From Nitrosomonadales bacterium (lineage in GTDB: Bacteria > Pseudomonadota > Gammaproteobacteria > Burkholderiales > SG8-39): 50,919 nucleotides of DNA. How positions within the stretch are numbered: the first letter of the stretch is position 1; each line of letters starts with the position of its first letter. Below are positions 1 through 8,095 of this stretch, piece after piece. The notes below the pieces were generated by a model. It was not told where the DNA came from and made no database searches. It saw only the letters and a list, made by a program, of their open reading frames with translations. The DNA lies in NCBI GenBank assembly GCA_005240145.1, contig SBAS01000058.1, forward strand, positions 1-50,919. Reading direction: 5' to 3'. Position numbers and translations under genes: made by a program.

Positions 1-135
1 CCAGCGTGTACAGCGCCCTCTTTGCCTTCGACATTTCCGCCCCCCTTGCTCAAAGTTTAGTCGCCCAGCAAGGGATACGTTTTTCGGGGGCAAGGTCAGA
101 GACCGAGCAGCATCCATCTTGAAGGAGACCAACCG

Positions 136-516
136 ATGATCCAGCGTCACCTCATCCCAGGGCAGCTCAAGCCCGTCAGTCACTACTGCCACGTCGTTCG
201 CGCCGACCGCCATGTGTGGGTTTCGGGATCGGTGGGCATGCAAGACGACGGCTCTGTGCCAGACAGCACGGTGGAGCAGTTCCGCATCGCCGTGGCCAGC
301 ATCGACACCTGCCTGCGTCAGGCTGGGGCGCAAGCCAGGCACGTAGTGAAAGTGACCGTGTTCATGACCGACATCTCCGAGCGCCCGCTGATCAATCCGC
401 TGCGTATCGAGTACTTCGGCGAGAACCGGCCGGCCTCGACGCTGGTGGAGGTGAGTGCGCTGGTCGACCCGCGCCTCAAGGTCGAGATCGAGGCGGTGGC
501 CTACATCGACGACTGA
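136..516 (+). CDS. Rid (YjgF/YER057c/UK114) family protein
   Basis: This 126-residue protein is the usual length for the Rid superfamily, small trimeric cytosolic proteins that often deaminate reactive enamine/imine intermediates. The C-terminal stretch around residues 98-124 (RPAST, then VEIEAVAYI) is the family signature. The start is the ATG at 136, preceded by a purine-rich AAGGAG about 10 nt upstream. In archetypal RidA an arginine follows the PA dipeptide (PARS) and binds the substrate carboxylate; here the order is RPAST, so that arginine is displaced or absent. The protein may therefore belong to a subgroup without classical imine deaminase activity; that part is inference. It precedes a TRAP transporter on the same strand, 184 bp away, and may handle a metabolite that the transporter brings in. 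Confidence 0.85.
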   Translation: MIQRHLIPGQLKPVSHYCHVVRADRHVWVSGSVGMQDDGSVPDSTVEQFRIAVASIDTCLRQAGAQARHVVKVTVFMTDISERPLINPLRIEYFGENRPASTLVEVSALVDPRLKVEIEAVAYIDD

Positions 517-648
517 CGCGGAGACGCATCGATCTTTCCTTTTTACCAATAGCGGCCCGCGACACGACATAAGCGCCATTGCGCGCCCTCACATCGGGGC
601 CGGGGAGCGGTAGAATCAGCTCATCGTGCGGCACCCTCCGGCCAGGAG

Positions 649-668
649 CGGATAGACTTTGCTATCCG
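649..668. promoter_or_regulatory. Inverted repeat upstream of dctQ
   Basis: A perfect 7-bp inverted repeat (CGGATAG, 6-nt spacer, CTATCCG) lies 32 bp before the chosen dctQ start. A TAGAAT hexamer at 611-616 could be a -10 element. The repeat sits where an operator or leader hairpin would be expected, but no regulator gene is adjacent, so the role is a guess. Confidence 0.3.
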
Positions 669-700
669 TCAATCGTTTAAGCTTGCATCCGGACCGCTCG

Positions 701-1276
701 ATGACCAGCAGTTCCTCTCTGCCAAAGCCGAAGCCACCCCGGGGCTTCCTCGCCGTCATCCGCAACATCGACAGGTTTACGGAATGGACCGGGTACCTCT
801 TCGTGCTCTCGGTCATTCCCTTGATTTTCGCGAATGTGATGGAGGTTTTTTCACGCTACGTCCTCAAGGCGCCGACGGTCTGGGCCCTCGAGATGACGAC
901 CATGTCGTACGCGGTCCTCTTCATGCTGGGCTCCGCCTTGGCGCTCCTGAAGGGCGCTCACGTCCGTACCGACATGCTGTGGGAAGCGTTCTCCGATCGC
1001 ACCAAGGGCATGATCGACAGCGTCGCGTTTGCGCTGTTCTTCCTGCCGACGATGGCGGTGCTGTTCTTCATTTCGATTGATGACTTCCTCTACTCGATCT
1101 CGATCAACGAGCGCTCGAGCTCCGGTGCCTGGACGCCGGTGCTGTGGCCGCTGCGCGGCGTTATTCCGCTGACCGCCTTGATGTTGTTCCTGCAAGGCGT
1201 CTCGGAGCTCATGAAGAGCCTCTGGGCCTGGCGAACCGGCGAGTTCCTGACCAAGCACGAGAAGATCGAAGTCTAA
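701..1276 (+). CDS. dctQ: TRAP transporter small permease (DctQ family)
   Basis: This is the small membrane subunit of a tripartite ATP-independent periplasmic transporter, about 191 residues from the ATG at 701. That start is preferred because the in-frame extension back to 659 is not family-like. Four hydrophobic segments are visible, at about residues 29-50, 64-85, 105-127 and 148-166, as expected for DctQ. The motif FSRYVLKAPTVWALEM is the typical DctQ sequence after the first helix. The large permease begins 5 nt after the stop, so the two are co-transcribed. The receptor gene lies downstream in the opposite orientation rather than in the usual P-Q-M order. Confidence 0.93.
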   Translation: MTSSSSLPKPKPPRGFLAVIRNIDRFTEWTGYLFVLSVIPLIFANVMEVFSRYVLKAPTVWALEMTTMSYAVLFMLGSALALLKGAHVRTDMLWEAFSDRTKGMIDSVAFALFFLPTMAVLFFISIDDFLYSISINERSSSGAWTPVLWPLRGVIPLTALMLFLQGVSELMKSLWAWRTGEFLTKHEKIEV

Positions 1277-1281
1277 GGCCC

Positions 1282-2817
1282 ATGACTTTTGCCGAGGCGC
1301 TTGGACTCATCATGCTCTTGAGCATGGTCGCGGTCATCTTCATCGGTTTCCCGATCTCCTTCACCCTGCTGTTCCTCGCCCTCGTTTTCGGCGGACTGGG
1401 ACTGGGGTGGGAACAGACCTTCAATCTGGCCTACCTGCAGATCTGGGGGGCGATGAAGGACGAAATCTTTCCCGCCGTGCCGCTGTTCATCTTCATGGGC
1501 TACATGACCGAGCAGGCAGGCCTCATGGAGCGCCTCTTCGGGGCGCTGCGCAGCCTTCTCGCACCGGTGCGCGGCTCGCTCTACCTGGCAGTCATCCTGA
1601 CAGCGACGGTCTTTGCCATGGCGACCGGCATCGTGGGCGCCGCCGTGACGGTGCTTGGCATCATGGCCGCGCCGATGATGATCAAGTCGGGCTATGACGC
1701 CCGGTTGTCGGCCGGTGCCATCGCTGCCGGCGGCACGCTCGGCATCCTGATCCCGCCCAGCGTCATGCTGGTGGTCATGGGCCCGACCATCGGAGTGCCC
1801 GTCAATCTGCTCTATTCGGCAGCCTTCGGTCCCGGTTTCCTGCTTGCCGGCTGCTACGTCGTCTATACGCTCAGCCGCAGCTTCGTCAATCCAAGGCTCG
1901 GCCCACCGATGACGATGGACGAGCGCAAGTCCGCCCATGACGCGATGACTACGGAGAAGGTAGGCGCTCCCGTGGTCGGATTGGGTCTCGCCTGCCTGGT
2001 GGTGATGGTCTATCTCGCCGCGGACTGGTTGTTGAGCCAGGCGGGCATCCCGCGTCTTGCCGTCACCGTCGGCAAGTTGGGCGTTTCGGCCGGCGCATCG
2101 GTGCCCGCACTGATGGTGGCGTACCCCTACTTCCGCAACGCCTACTTCCGCGCCGTCGTGCTGGGCATCGCGCCGCTTAGCGCGCTGATCGGATTTACGC
2201 TGGGAACCATCGTCGGTGGATTGGCAACGCCGACCGAGGCCGCCTCGTGTGGCGCCTTCGGTGCCGCCCTTCTGGCGCTCCTCTATGGCCGGCTCAGCAT
2301 GAAGTCCGCTACCAACGCAGCTATTGGCACTATGGTGACCTCGGCCATGGTGCTGTTTCTAGCTGTGGCTTCGACCGTATTCGGTGCCGTCTTCACCAAG
2401 CTCGGCAGTGCGAACCTGATCACTAACTACCTCCTCGCCGTTCCTCTGACAGACTGGTGGAAACTGGCGCTGATCATGGTCATCTTTTTTGTGCTGGGAT
2501 GGCCGTTCGAGTGGCCCGTGATCATCCTGGTCTTTCTGCCGATCGTTTTGCCGGTGGTCGAAAAGCTCCAGCTCGGCCTCGGCAAGCTAGATTTGCTGAT
2601 CTGGTTCGGCGCCCTGACCGCCGTCACCATGCAGACTTCATACTTGAGTCCACCGGTCGCCATGTCGGCGTACTACCTGCGAAACGTCGTTCCGCAATGG
2701 AGCCTGAGTTTGATCTACAAGGGCATGGCCGACTACATGGTCATCCAGGTATTCGTCCTAATCGTGCTGCTGTTGTACCCGCAAATCGCTCTGTGGTTGC
2801 CAAACGTGGTGAGGTAA
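1282..2817 (+). CDS. dctM: TRAP transporter large permease (DctM family)
   Basis: This 511-residue polytopic inner-membrane protein is the ion-coupled channel subunit of the TRAP system. The start is the ATG at 1282, 5 nt after dctQ; the upstream in-frame extension overlaps dctQ and is not family-like. Hallmarks are FPISFTLLFLALVFG near the N-terminus, AAGGTLGILIPPSVMLVVMG around residues 150-170 and ATPTEAASCGAFGA near residue 315. It is longer than the common ~430-residue DctM because of a hydrophilic insert and extra helices around residues 210-300. That longer form resembles the permeases paired with 2-oxoacid-type (TakP-like) receptors, which fits the convergent dctP. Substrate is not determined by the sequence. 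Confidence 0.94.
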   Translation: MTFAEALGLIMLLSMVAVIFIGFPISFTLLFLALVFGGLGLGWEQTFNLAYLQIWGAMKDEIFPAVPLFIFMGYMTEQAGLMERLFGALRSLLAPVRGSLYLAVILTATVFAMATGIVGAAVTVLGIMAAPMMIKSGYDARLSAGAIAAGGTLGILIPPSVMLVVMGPTIGVPVNLLYSAAFGPGFLLAGCYVVYTLSRSFVNPRLGPPMTMDERKSAHDAMTTEKVGAPVVGLGLACLVVMVYLAADWLLSQAGIPRLAVTVGKLGVSAGASVPALMVAYPYFRNAYFRAVVLGIAPLSALIGFTLGTIVGGLATPTEAASCGAFGAALLALLYGRLSMKSATNAAIGTMVTSAMVLFLAVASTVFGAVFTKLGSANLITNYLLAVPLTDWWKLALIMVIFFVLGWPFEWPVIILVFLPIVLPVVEKLQLGLGKLDLLIWFGALTAVTMQTSYLSPPVAMSAYYLRNVVPQWSLSLIYKGMADYMVIQVFVLIVLLLYPQIALWLPNVVR

Positions 2818-2844
2818 GGTCGGCGGGCACCGATAAACAGGAAA

Positions 2845-2860
2845 GGCGGCCGAGGCCGCC
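2845..2860. terminator. Terminator hairpin between convergent dctM and dctP
   Basis: A GGCGGC/GCCGCC stem with a 4-nt loop lies between two convergent stops. Read on the minus strand it is followed by a T-rich run (TTTCCTGTTT), so it best fits termination of dctP. On the plus strand the tail is C-rich and weaker. Confidence 0.6.
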
Positions 2861-2895
2861 CTTCCCCTCCTCCGTACACCTCCGTCAATCCCGGC

Positions 2896-4008
2896 TCACT
2901 TTTTTTTGGCGGGCCAGTAGTGGTCCGCCTGCAAGGTGTAGGGCGGGAACATGAAGCGCTTGGCGGGCACGACTTTCGACGCATAGGCTCTCTGCGACTC
3001 CCAGACCTTCTTGAAAAACGGATTCTTGGCAGCTTCCGCGGCGGCGAACTCGTCCCAGGTCTTGAGGAAAGCCCGGTTGATCTCAGGTGGCGTGGTCAGG
3101 AGCCTTACGCCGTGCTTTGTTACAAACTCATCGATGGCGCCTGCGTTCATCCTCTGAAAGGTCGCCCACCAGCGCAGGAAGGTCTCCGATGTGGCCGACT
3201 TGATGGCCTCCTTGTTCTGAGCCGGCAGGCTGTCCCAGACATCCTTGTTGAATGCGATCTCGGCAATGGAGGCGCTCTCGTGCATGCCCGGGGTATAGTG
3301 GAACTTCCAGACCGTATGCAGGCCGAGGCGCAGGTCCTCGATTCCGCCGACCCACTCCGCGCAATCGATCGTGCCTCGCTCGGCGGCGGGCAGGATCTCG
3401 CCGCCCGGCATGTTGACGACGGCCATGCCCATCTTGGCATAGAGCTGGGCGACGATGCCGGTCTGGCGGCACTTCATGCCTTTGAAGTCGGCGAGGTCCT
3501 TGATCGGCCGCTTGAACCAGCCAAGCGCTTGCGGGCTCGGCGGAATGCTCGGGAATGCGACCAGATTGAGCTTCAGCTCCTTTTGATAGAAATCGTTCCA
3601 CAGCTCGAGACCACCGCCGTCGTAGACCCAGCCGATGAAGTCGACCGCATCCATGCCGGCGATGCCGGCCGGAGTATTGGAAAAGAGCGTTGCGGTAACG
3701 TTCTTGCCGATCCACCAGTAGGAGATGCCCCAGGCGCCATCGATCACCTTCTTGTGCGCGCCATCCAGGATCTCGAAAGGCGGGACGACCGCGCCGCCGG
3801 CGAGCGCATCGATCTTCAGGTTGCCGCCGGTCAGCTTGTCGACCCGGTCGGCGAAGAACTTCAAGGCATCCTGCGTGGTGGACGCCGGCGGCACCGCCGA
3901 CTGTACCTTGAGCGTTCGAGTCTGCTGGGCGAGCGCCGTCCCGGCGAACGCCAGGGCCGCGGAGACTGCCGTAACCTGGGCCGCACGCGTAAGCGATTTG
4001 ATCTTCAT
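2896..4008 (-). CDS. dctP: TRAP transporter substrate-binding protein (DctP/TakP-like)
   Basis: This 370-residue periplasmic receptor has a clear Sec signal peptide (residues 1-27, cleavage after GTALA). The mature protein shows the DctP fold signatures: SAVPP..TTQDALKFFADRV at the start, GMKCRQTG around residue 180, and AERGTIDCAEWVGGIEDL in the helix that contributes a ligand-binding residue. The long GMHESASIAEIAFNKDVWDSLP segment resembles receptors of the mannitol/chloroaromatic and 2-oxoacid (TakP) subgroup. It is transcribed convergently to dctQM and has its own control region at 4009-4137. Its expression may therefore be regulated separately from the permease, as receptors are often needed in excess. 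Substrate assignment to 2-oxoacids is only a family-level inference. Confidence 0.92.
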   Translation of the reverse strand: MKIKSLTRAAQVTAVSAALAFAGTALAQQTRTLKVQSAVPPASTTQDALKFFADRVDKLTGGNLKIDALAGGAVVPPFEILDGAHKKVIDGAWGISYWWIGKNVTATLFSNTPAGIAGMDAVDFIGWVYDGGGLELWNDFYQKELKLNLVAFPSIPPSPQALGWFKRPIKDLADFKGMKCRQTGIVAQLYAKMGMAVVNMPGGEILPAAERGTIDCAEWVGGIEDLRLGLHTVWKFHYTPGMHESASIAEIAFNKDVWDSLPAQNKEAIKSATSETFLRWWATFQRMNAGAIDEFVTKHGVRLLTTPPEINRAFLKTWDEFAAAEAAKNPFFKKVWESQRAYASKVVPAKRFMFPPYTLQADHYWPAKKK

Positions 4009-4097
4009 TGGATGTCTACCTTTTCGCTATGAAGCATTGAAGGGGCCACACGTCGCTTCGCGTAGTGCGCAGCAGAGCGTCGGCAATCTCGCAGAGT

Positions 4098-4113
4098 GGT
4101 ACAGACCTGTACC
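4098..4113. promoter_or_regulatory. GntR/FCD-type operator palindrome upstream of dctP
   Basis: GGTACAG-AC-CTGTACC is a perfect 7-2-7 inverted repeat located 90 bp before the dctP start. Regulators of the GntR FadR/FCD branch typically bind short palindromes of the GGTnnn..nnnACC type, so a ligand-responsive GntR repressor of dctP is likely. No GntR gene is in the window. The same palindrome was not found before the other transporters. Confidence 0.55.
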
Positions 4114-4120
4114 GAAAAGG

Positions 4121-4137
4121 CGGGCCCTGCGGGCCCG
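4121..4137 (-). terminator. Rho-independent-like terminator after the deacetylase pseudogene
   Basis: CGGGCCC-TGC-GGGCCCG forms a perfect 7-bp stem with a 3-nt loop. On the minus strand it is followed by CCTTTT, so it would stop transcripts from the deacetylase gene ending at 4404 just before the dctP operator. Confidence 0.5.
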
Positions 4138-4403
4138 AAGCCCTGCCCGCGGACCGGCGCCATCGGCCGGGCCTTCGGATGCTTCCAGCAGCGCCGTAAA
4201 GTCTACGCTGCGATTGACCGCTTGTGGCCGGGAAGCGACCTTCTGCTGACGGTCGGTTGAATCCGCAGCCGAAAGCGGTCGCACGCACTACCTTGTGTAT
4301 GAGCACCTCAAGCCCGGCGTGCGCTTCTTCACGCCGGCGCAGTCCCGGCGCCAAAGACGCGCGTCTTGAGTTCCGCGGGCTCGCCGCCCCACGCACAGCA
4401 GCC

Positions 4404-5350
4404 TCACGGCGCCAGGGCGAACTCCCTGTGGTGCGCCTGCCACCACCTGGCGATGTCCAGGCGGGTGGCGAACCAGACCGCGCCCTTGGCCCGGGCATGG
4501 TCGAGGAATTCGGCCAGCGCGTGGGTCCGCGAGGCCTGACCCACCAGGCGCGGGTGCAGGCCGATGCTCATCATGCGCGGGGCGGACGCGCCCTCGTCCC
4601 ACAACTGGTCGAAGCCGCGGCGCAGGTTGTCCAGGAAGTCCGCCGGGCTGCCGTAGCCGGTGCCGGCGACGAAGCGCGCGTCGTTGTAGGTGAACGAGTA
4701 CGGCACCACCAGGTGCTGCTTGCCGCTCACCTGGACGAAGTACGGCAGGTCGTCGTTGTAGGCATCGGCGTCATACTCGAAGCCGCCCTCCTCCACCAGC
4801 AGTTCACGCGTGTGCACCGAGGGCCCGTAGCGGCAGTACCAGCCCAGCGGCCGCCGCCCGCAGGTGGCCTTGAAGGACGCCACTGCCGCGGCGATGTGCG
4901 CGCGCTCCTCTTCGCGCGACAGCTTCCACACCTCTTCCCAGCGCCAGCCGTGGCTGCAAATCTCGTGCTTGGAGTCCCGCAGCCACGCCGCGACTTGCGC
5001 ATTGCGCTCCAGCGCCACGGCGCCACGGCGCCGGCGAACACGGTAACCGGCACGCCGCGCGAATCGAACAGGCGCTGCAGCCGCCAGATCCCGGCCCGCG
5101 ACCCGTACTCGTAAACCGACTCCAGCGCCAGGTCGCGATACTTCGCCTCCAGCCCCAGCGCCATCTCCCCGAGGATTGCTTCGTTGCGCCCGTCGGCGCC
5201 CATCTGCACCTCGGAGCCCTCTTCGTAGTTGATCACCAGGTTGACCGCGACGCGCGCACCCTCGGGCCACCTCACCGTTGGCACGTTGCGGCCGTAGCCG
5301 ACGAAATCCCGCTGCGGTCCGGGCACAGCCTGTTGCGGCATCTTCAGCAT
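4404..5350 (-). pseudogene. PuuE/allantoinase-like polysaccharide deacetylase, frameshifted
   Basis: The N-terminal half (from the ATG at 5350) carries the PuuE signature: FVGYGRNVPTVRWPEGARVAVNLV, then NYEEGSE and YEYGSRAGIWRLQRLF. The rest, ICSHGWRWEEVWKLSREEE through GWYCRYGPSVHTR, DDLPYF and MMSIGLHPRLVG, is in another frame. The switch falls on an exact tandem duplication of the 8-mer CGCCACGG at 5013-5020 and 5021-5028. Removing one copy rejoins VTVFAGAVALERNAQVAAWL without a gap and gives a 312-residue protein, the normal PuuE length. PuuE-type enzymes hydrolyse allantoin or related cyclic ureides. As read, the product truncates after about 110 residues, so the gene is inactive unless the duplication is phase-variable or a sequencing error. 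It is divergent from the enoyl-CoA hydratase. Confidence 0.88.
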
Positions 5351-5424
5351 GTCGGTTCTCCCCCGGTTGTTTCATGCATGGTAATGCAGGCGCGCTATCC
5401 TTCGCCGTCAAAGGAGAGAATGCC

Positions 5425-6216
5425 ATGGGGCAATACAGCACCAGCGAACGCGACGGCCACCTGCTGGTCGTCACCATCAACCGGCCGGAGGTTTACAACG
5501 CCTGCCATCCGATGGCCAACGAAGAGATCGCCGCGGAATTCGACCGCTTCGCCGCCGACCCGGAGCTCTGGGTGGCGATCATCACCGGCGCGGGCGACAA
5601 GGCGTTTTGCACCGGCAACGACCTCAAGTACCACGCCGAGCTGCGCGCGCGCACCGGCGAGCGCCCGCAGCATCCACCGAAGGGATTCGCCGGACTGACC
5701 GCGCGCTACGACCTGGACAAGCCGGTGATCGCAGCGGTGAATGGCGTAGCGATGGGCGGCGGCTTCGAGATCGCGCTGGCCTGCGACCTCATCATCGCGT
5801 CCGACCAGGCGGTGTTCGCGCTGCCCGAGCCGCGCGTGGGGCTGGCCGCCGGCGCCGGCGGCATGCAGCGCCTGCCGCGCACCGTTCCGCTCAAGCAGGC
5901 GATGGGCATGATGCTCACCGGCCGGCGCGTCGGCGCCGAGGAAGGCATGCAGCTTGGCTTCGTCACCGCCGTCGTGCCGCACGCAAAGCTGATGATTGAG
6001 GCGCGCCGCTGGGCCGGCCTGATCCTGGAATGCTCGCCGATGAGCGTGCGCGCGACCAAGCAGGTGGTGATGCGCTCCATGGACGCGCCCTCGCTGGAGG
6101 CGGCAATGAAGAACATGGACTACCCCGCCTACGCTGCCATGGCCCGCGGCGAAGATGCCATCGAAGGACCCAAGGCGTTCGCCGAGAAGCGCAAGCCCGC
6201 CTGGAAAGGCCGCTAA
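5425..6216 (+). CDS. Enoyl-CoA hydratase/isomerase (crotonase) family protein
   Basis: This 263-residue crotonase-fold protein hydrates or isomerises acyl-CoA intermediates in the cytosol. The start is the ATG at 5425, preceded by AAGGAG at 5411-5416; the longer in-frame extension overlaps the divergent deacetylase start. The oxyanion-hole segments are present: FCTGNDLKYHAEL around residue 60-70 and NGVAMGGGFEIALACDLIIA around residue 108-127. They are followed by LPEPRVGLAAGAGGMQRLPR, which includes the usual catalytic-glutamate region. The C-terminus AFAEKRKPAWKGR is typical of the family. The exact substrate cannot be told. It converges on the NHL gene, their stops overlapping by 4 nt. Confidence 0.93.
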   Translation: MGQYSTSERDGHLLVVTINRPEVYNACHPMANEEIAAEFDRFAADPELWVAIITGAGDKAFCTGNDLKYHAELRARTGERPQHPPKGFAGLTARYDLDKPVIAAVNGVAMGGGFEIALACDLIIASDQAVFALPEPRVGLAAGAGGMQRLPRTVPLKQAMGMMLTGRRVGAEEGMQLGFVTAVVPHAKLMIEARRWAGLILECSPMSVRATKQVVMRSMDAPSLEAAMKNMDYPAYAAMARGEDAIEGPKAFAEKRKPAWKGR

Positions 6217-7184
6217 GCGACCTTCTCCAGTTTCTGCAGCGAGCGCATGCGCCAGGGAATCTTGTTCTCGGGAAAGAGGCGCGGGTACTCGGTGTAGCTG
6301 ACCTCGCCGACGTAGATGTCGCCGCGCGAATCCACCGCGAGGCCATGCGGGGCGATGAATTTGCCCGTTTCTAGACCCGGACCCGCCTCGCCGCCCAGGC
6401 GCGCGATGGTCTTGCCTTTCGCGTCGACGATGGACAGGCGCGGGCCGAGGTTCGGGTGCTCCCGGTTCACGTTCATGCCCGGCCCGAGCTCACCGATGAG
6501 GAAACGCAGCGGCGTGCCGGCGTGCGCGCGGCAGCAGTACAGTCCGCAGGGCCGGTGCATGTTGACCCATTGCGTTTCGTACTTGCCGTTGCCGTCGAAC
6601 ACCTGCACGCGATGGTTTTCGCGGTCGGCGACGTAGACCCAGCCCTCGGCGTCGGTGACGATGTTGTGCACGACATTGAACTGGCCCTCATCGGTGCCCG
6701 GTTCGCCCCAGGACAGCAGCCGCTTGCCGTCAGGCGAATACTTGTGGACCTTGGCATTGCCGTAACCGTCGCTGACGTAGATCTCGCCCTTGGGCGAAAG
6801 CGCGGTGTGGGTGCAGCGATGGAATGGCTCGCCGCTCATGTACGGCGCAGGCTTTCCGGGTACGCCCAGTTCCAGCAGCACCTTGCCGTCGGTGGTGCAC
6901 TTGCGCACCACGTGGCCCGCATCGTCGGTGAGGTAGAGGATGTCGTTGGCGTCGATGTGCAGGCCGTGTGCGCGCGGATAGCTGCCCTCGCCCCAGGACT
7001 TGAGGAAATTGCCCTCGCGGTCGAACACGATCATCGGGTGCTCGCCGCGGTTGAAGACGTAGACGCGGTCCTTGCTGTCGCAGGCAACCGCCGCCGCGTC
7101 CTTGAACTCCCAGCCCTCGGGCAGCTTGGCCCAGTTTTCCACCACGCGGTAGCGGTACCCGCCGCTTCCCAAAATGACAGACAT
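6213..7184 (-). CDS. NHL-repeat six-bladed beta-propeller protein
   Basis: This protein of about 323 residues contains repeated NHL blades, for example SYPRAHGLHIDANDILYLTD, FNVVHNIVTDAEGWVYVAD followed by HRVQVF, and FIAPHGLAVDSRGDIYVGE. Such propellers resemble peptidyl-alpha-hydroxyglycine lyases and other propeller lyases or hydrolases. Many bacterial members next to catabolic genes have no assigned reaction. No signal peptide is seen, so it is probably cytosolic. The start at 7184 (MSVILG) is chosen because an AAAGGA ribosome-binding site precedes it; an ATG 15 nt further upstream is possible. It is divergent from the class II aldolase gene. Function is unknown beyond the fold. Confidence 0.82.
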   Translation of the reverse strand: MSVILGSGGYRYRVVENWAKLPEGWEFKDAAAVACDSKDRVYVFNRGEHPMIVFDREGNFLKSWGEGSYPRAHGLHIDANDILYLTDDAGHVVRKCTTDGKVLLELGVPGKPAPYMSGEPFHRCTHTALSPKGEIYVSDGYGNAKVHKYSPDGKRLLSWGEPGTDEGQFNVVHNIVTDAEGWVYVADRENHRVQVFDGNGKYETQWVNMHRPCGLYCCRAHAGTPLRFLIGELGPGMNVNREHPNLGPRLSIVDAKGKTIARLGGEAGPGLETGKFIAPHGLAVDSRGDIYVGEVSYTEYPRLFPENKIPWRMRSLQKLEKVA

Positions 7185-7306
7185 CGGATTTCCTTTCACG
7201 GTTTCACCGGGCCGGCGCGAACGCCGGAAAACTCCGGGATTTGGCGCGGCGGCCCATGGGGGCCGTAGAATAGCCGAACACCTACCGCGAAGGACAGGAG
7301 AACCGC

Positions 7307-8095
7307 ATGAGAATCGTCAATGAGGCGGCATCGACTCGATCCCGGGAGGCCCGCGCCGACAGCGCCGAATGGCGCATGCGCGTCGACCTTGCGGCCGCGC
7401 ACCGGATCGCCTTCTTCCAGGGCCTGAGCGAGGGGATCTTCAACCACCTCACCTGCTCGGTGCCGGGCAAGCCCGACCGCTACCTGCAGATCCCCTTCGG
7501 CCTGCACTGGTCCGAGATCACCGCGAGCTGCTTCCTGGAGGTCGGCCACGACGGCAAGGTGCTCAAGGGCGAAGGCGAACGCGAGCTCTCGGGCTATTGC
7601 ATCCATGCGCCGATCCATCGCCTGATTCGCGATGCGGTCTGCGTCATGCACACCCACATGCCGTTCGCCTCCGCCCTGGCACGCCTGGAGGACCCGAAAA
7701 TCCAGCCCATCGGCCAGACCGAGGTCGGCCTGATGAAGGACGTGGTCTACGACGATCACTACACCGGCCCGGCGTTCGAATGCGAAGAAGGCGAGCGGCT
7801 CGCCGGCCTGCTCGGCGGGAAGACGGTGATGATCATGGCCAATCACGGCGTGCTCACCGTCGGCAAATCCGTCGCCGAAGCCTACGACAGCCTCTACTAC
7901 CTCGAGCGCGTCGCGCAGGTGCAGCTCTACGCGATGTGGACCGGGCAGAGGCTCAAGCCCCTGCCGCAGGACGTGGTCGACAAGACCATGGCCACGATCG
8001 GCGGGCCCTCGTATGGCAAGAAGCCGCACTGGGAGCACCACTTTGAGGCGCTCAAGCGCATGCTCGACCGGCGCGAGCCGGATTACAAGGACTAG
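7307..8095 (+). CDS. Class II aldolase/adducin family protein
   Basis: This 262-residue protein belongs to the zinc-dependent class II aldolase/adducin family (fuculose-phosphate aldolase-like), which cleaves or decarboxylates hydroxy-carbonyl substrates. The zinc ligands are visible: MHTHMPF (His115 and His117) and MANHGVLT (His180). EGIFNHLTCSVPG around residues 42-54 is the substrate-loop motif. A good ribosome-binding site (AGGACAGGAG) precedes the ATG, and TAGAAT at 7266-7271 is a plausible -10 box. It lacks sugar-phosphate specificity markers that I can recognise. It is closer in appearance to the short 'class II aldolase/adducin' proteins of catabolic clusters. Its 3' end overlaps the convergent deacetylase by 4 nt. 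Confidence 0.9.
   Translation: MRIVNEAASTRSREARADSAEWRMRVDLAAAHRIAFFQGLSEGIFNHLTCSVPGKPDRYLQIPFGLHWSEITASCFLEVGHDGKVLKGEGERELSGYCIHAPIHRLIRDAVCVMHTHMPFASALARLEDPKIQPIGQTEVGLMKDVVYDDHYTGPAFECEEGERLAGLLGGKTVMIMANHGVLTVGKSVAEAYDSLYYLERVAQVQLYAMWTGQRLKPLPQDVVDKTMATIGGPSYGKKPHWEHHFEALKRMLDRREPDYKD

Larger units (their letters stand above)
4009..4403. other. 395-bp intergenic region upstream of dctP
   Basis: No supported gene lies here. It holds a minus-strand terminator-like hairpin (4121-4137), then a GntR-type palindrome (4098-4113) and about 90 bp of presumed leader and promoter DNA before dctP. The remaining 4140-4403 shows no feature I can name; the short open frames across it lack family motifs. 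Confidence 0.6.

Noticed and set aside
4016-4498. 160-codon open frame in the dctP upstream region
   Set aside because: No motif, overlaps the deacetylase gene end, and covers the terminator and operator; treated as intergenic.
5278-5424. Longer N-terminal extension of the enoyl-CoA hydratase
   Set aside because: The extension overlaps the divergent deacetylase start and has no crotonase similarity; the ATG at 5425 has a good AAGGAG site.
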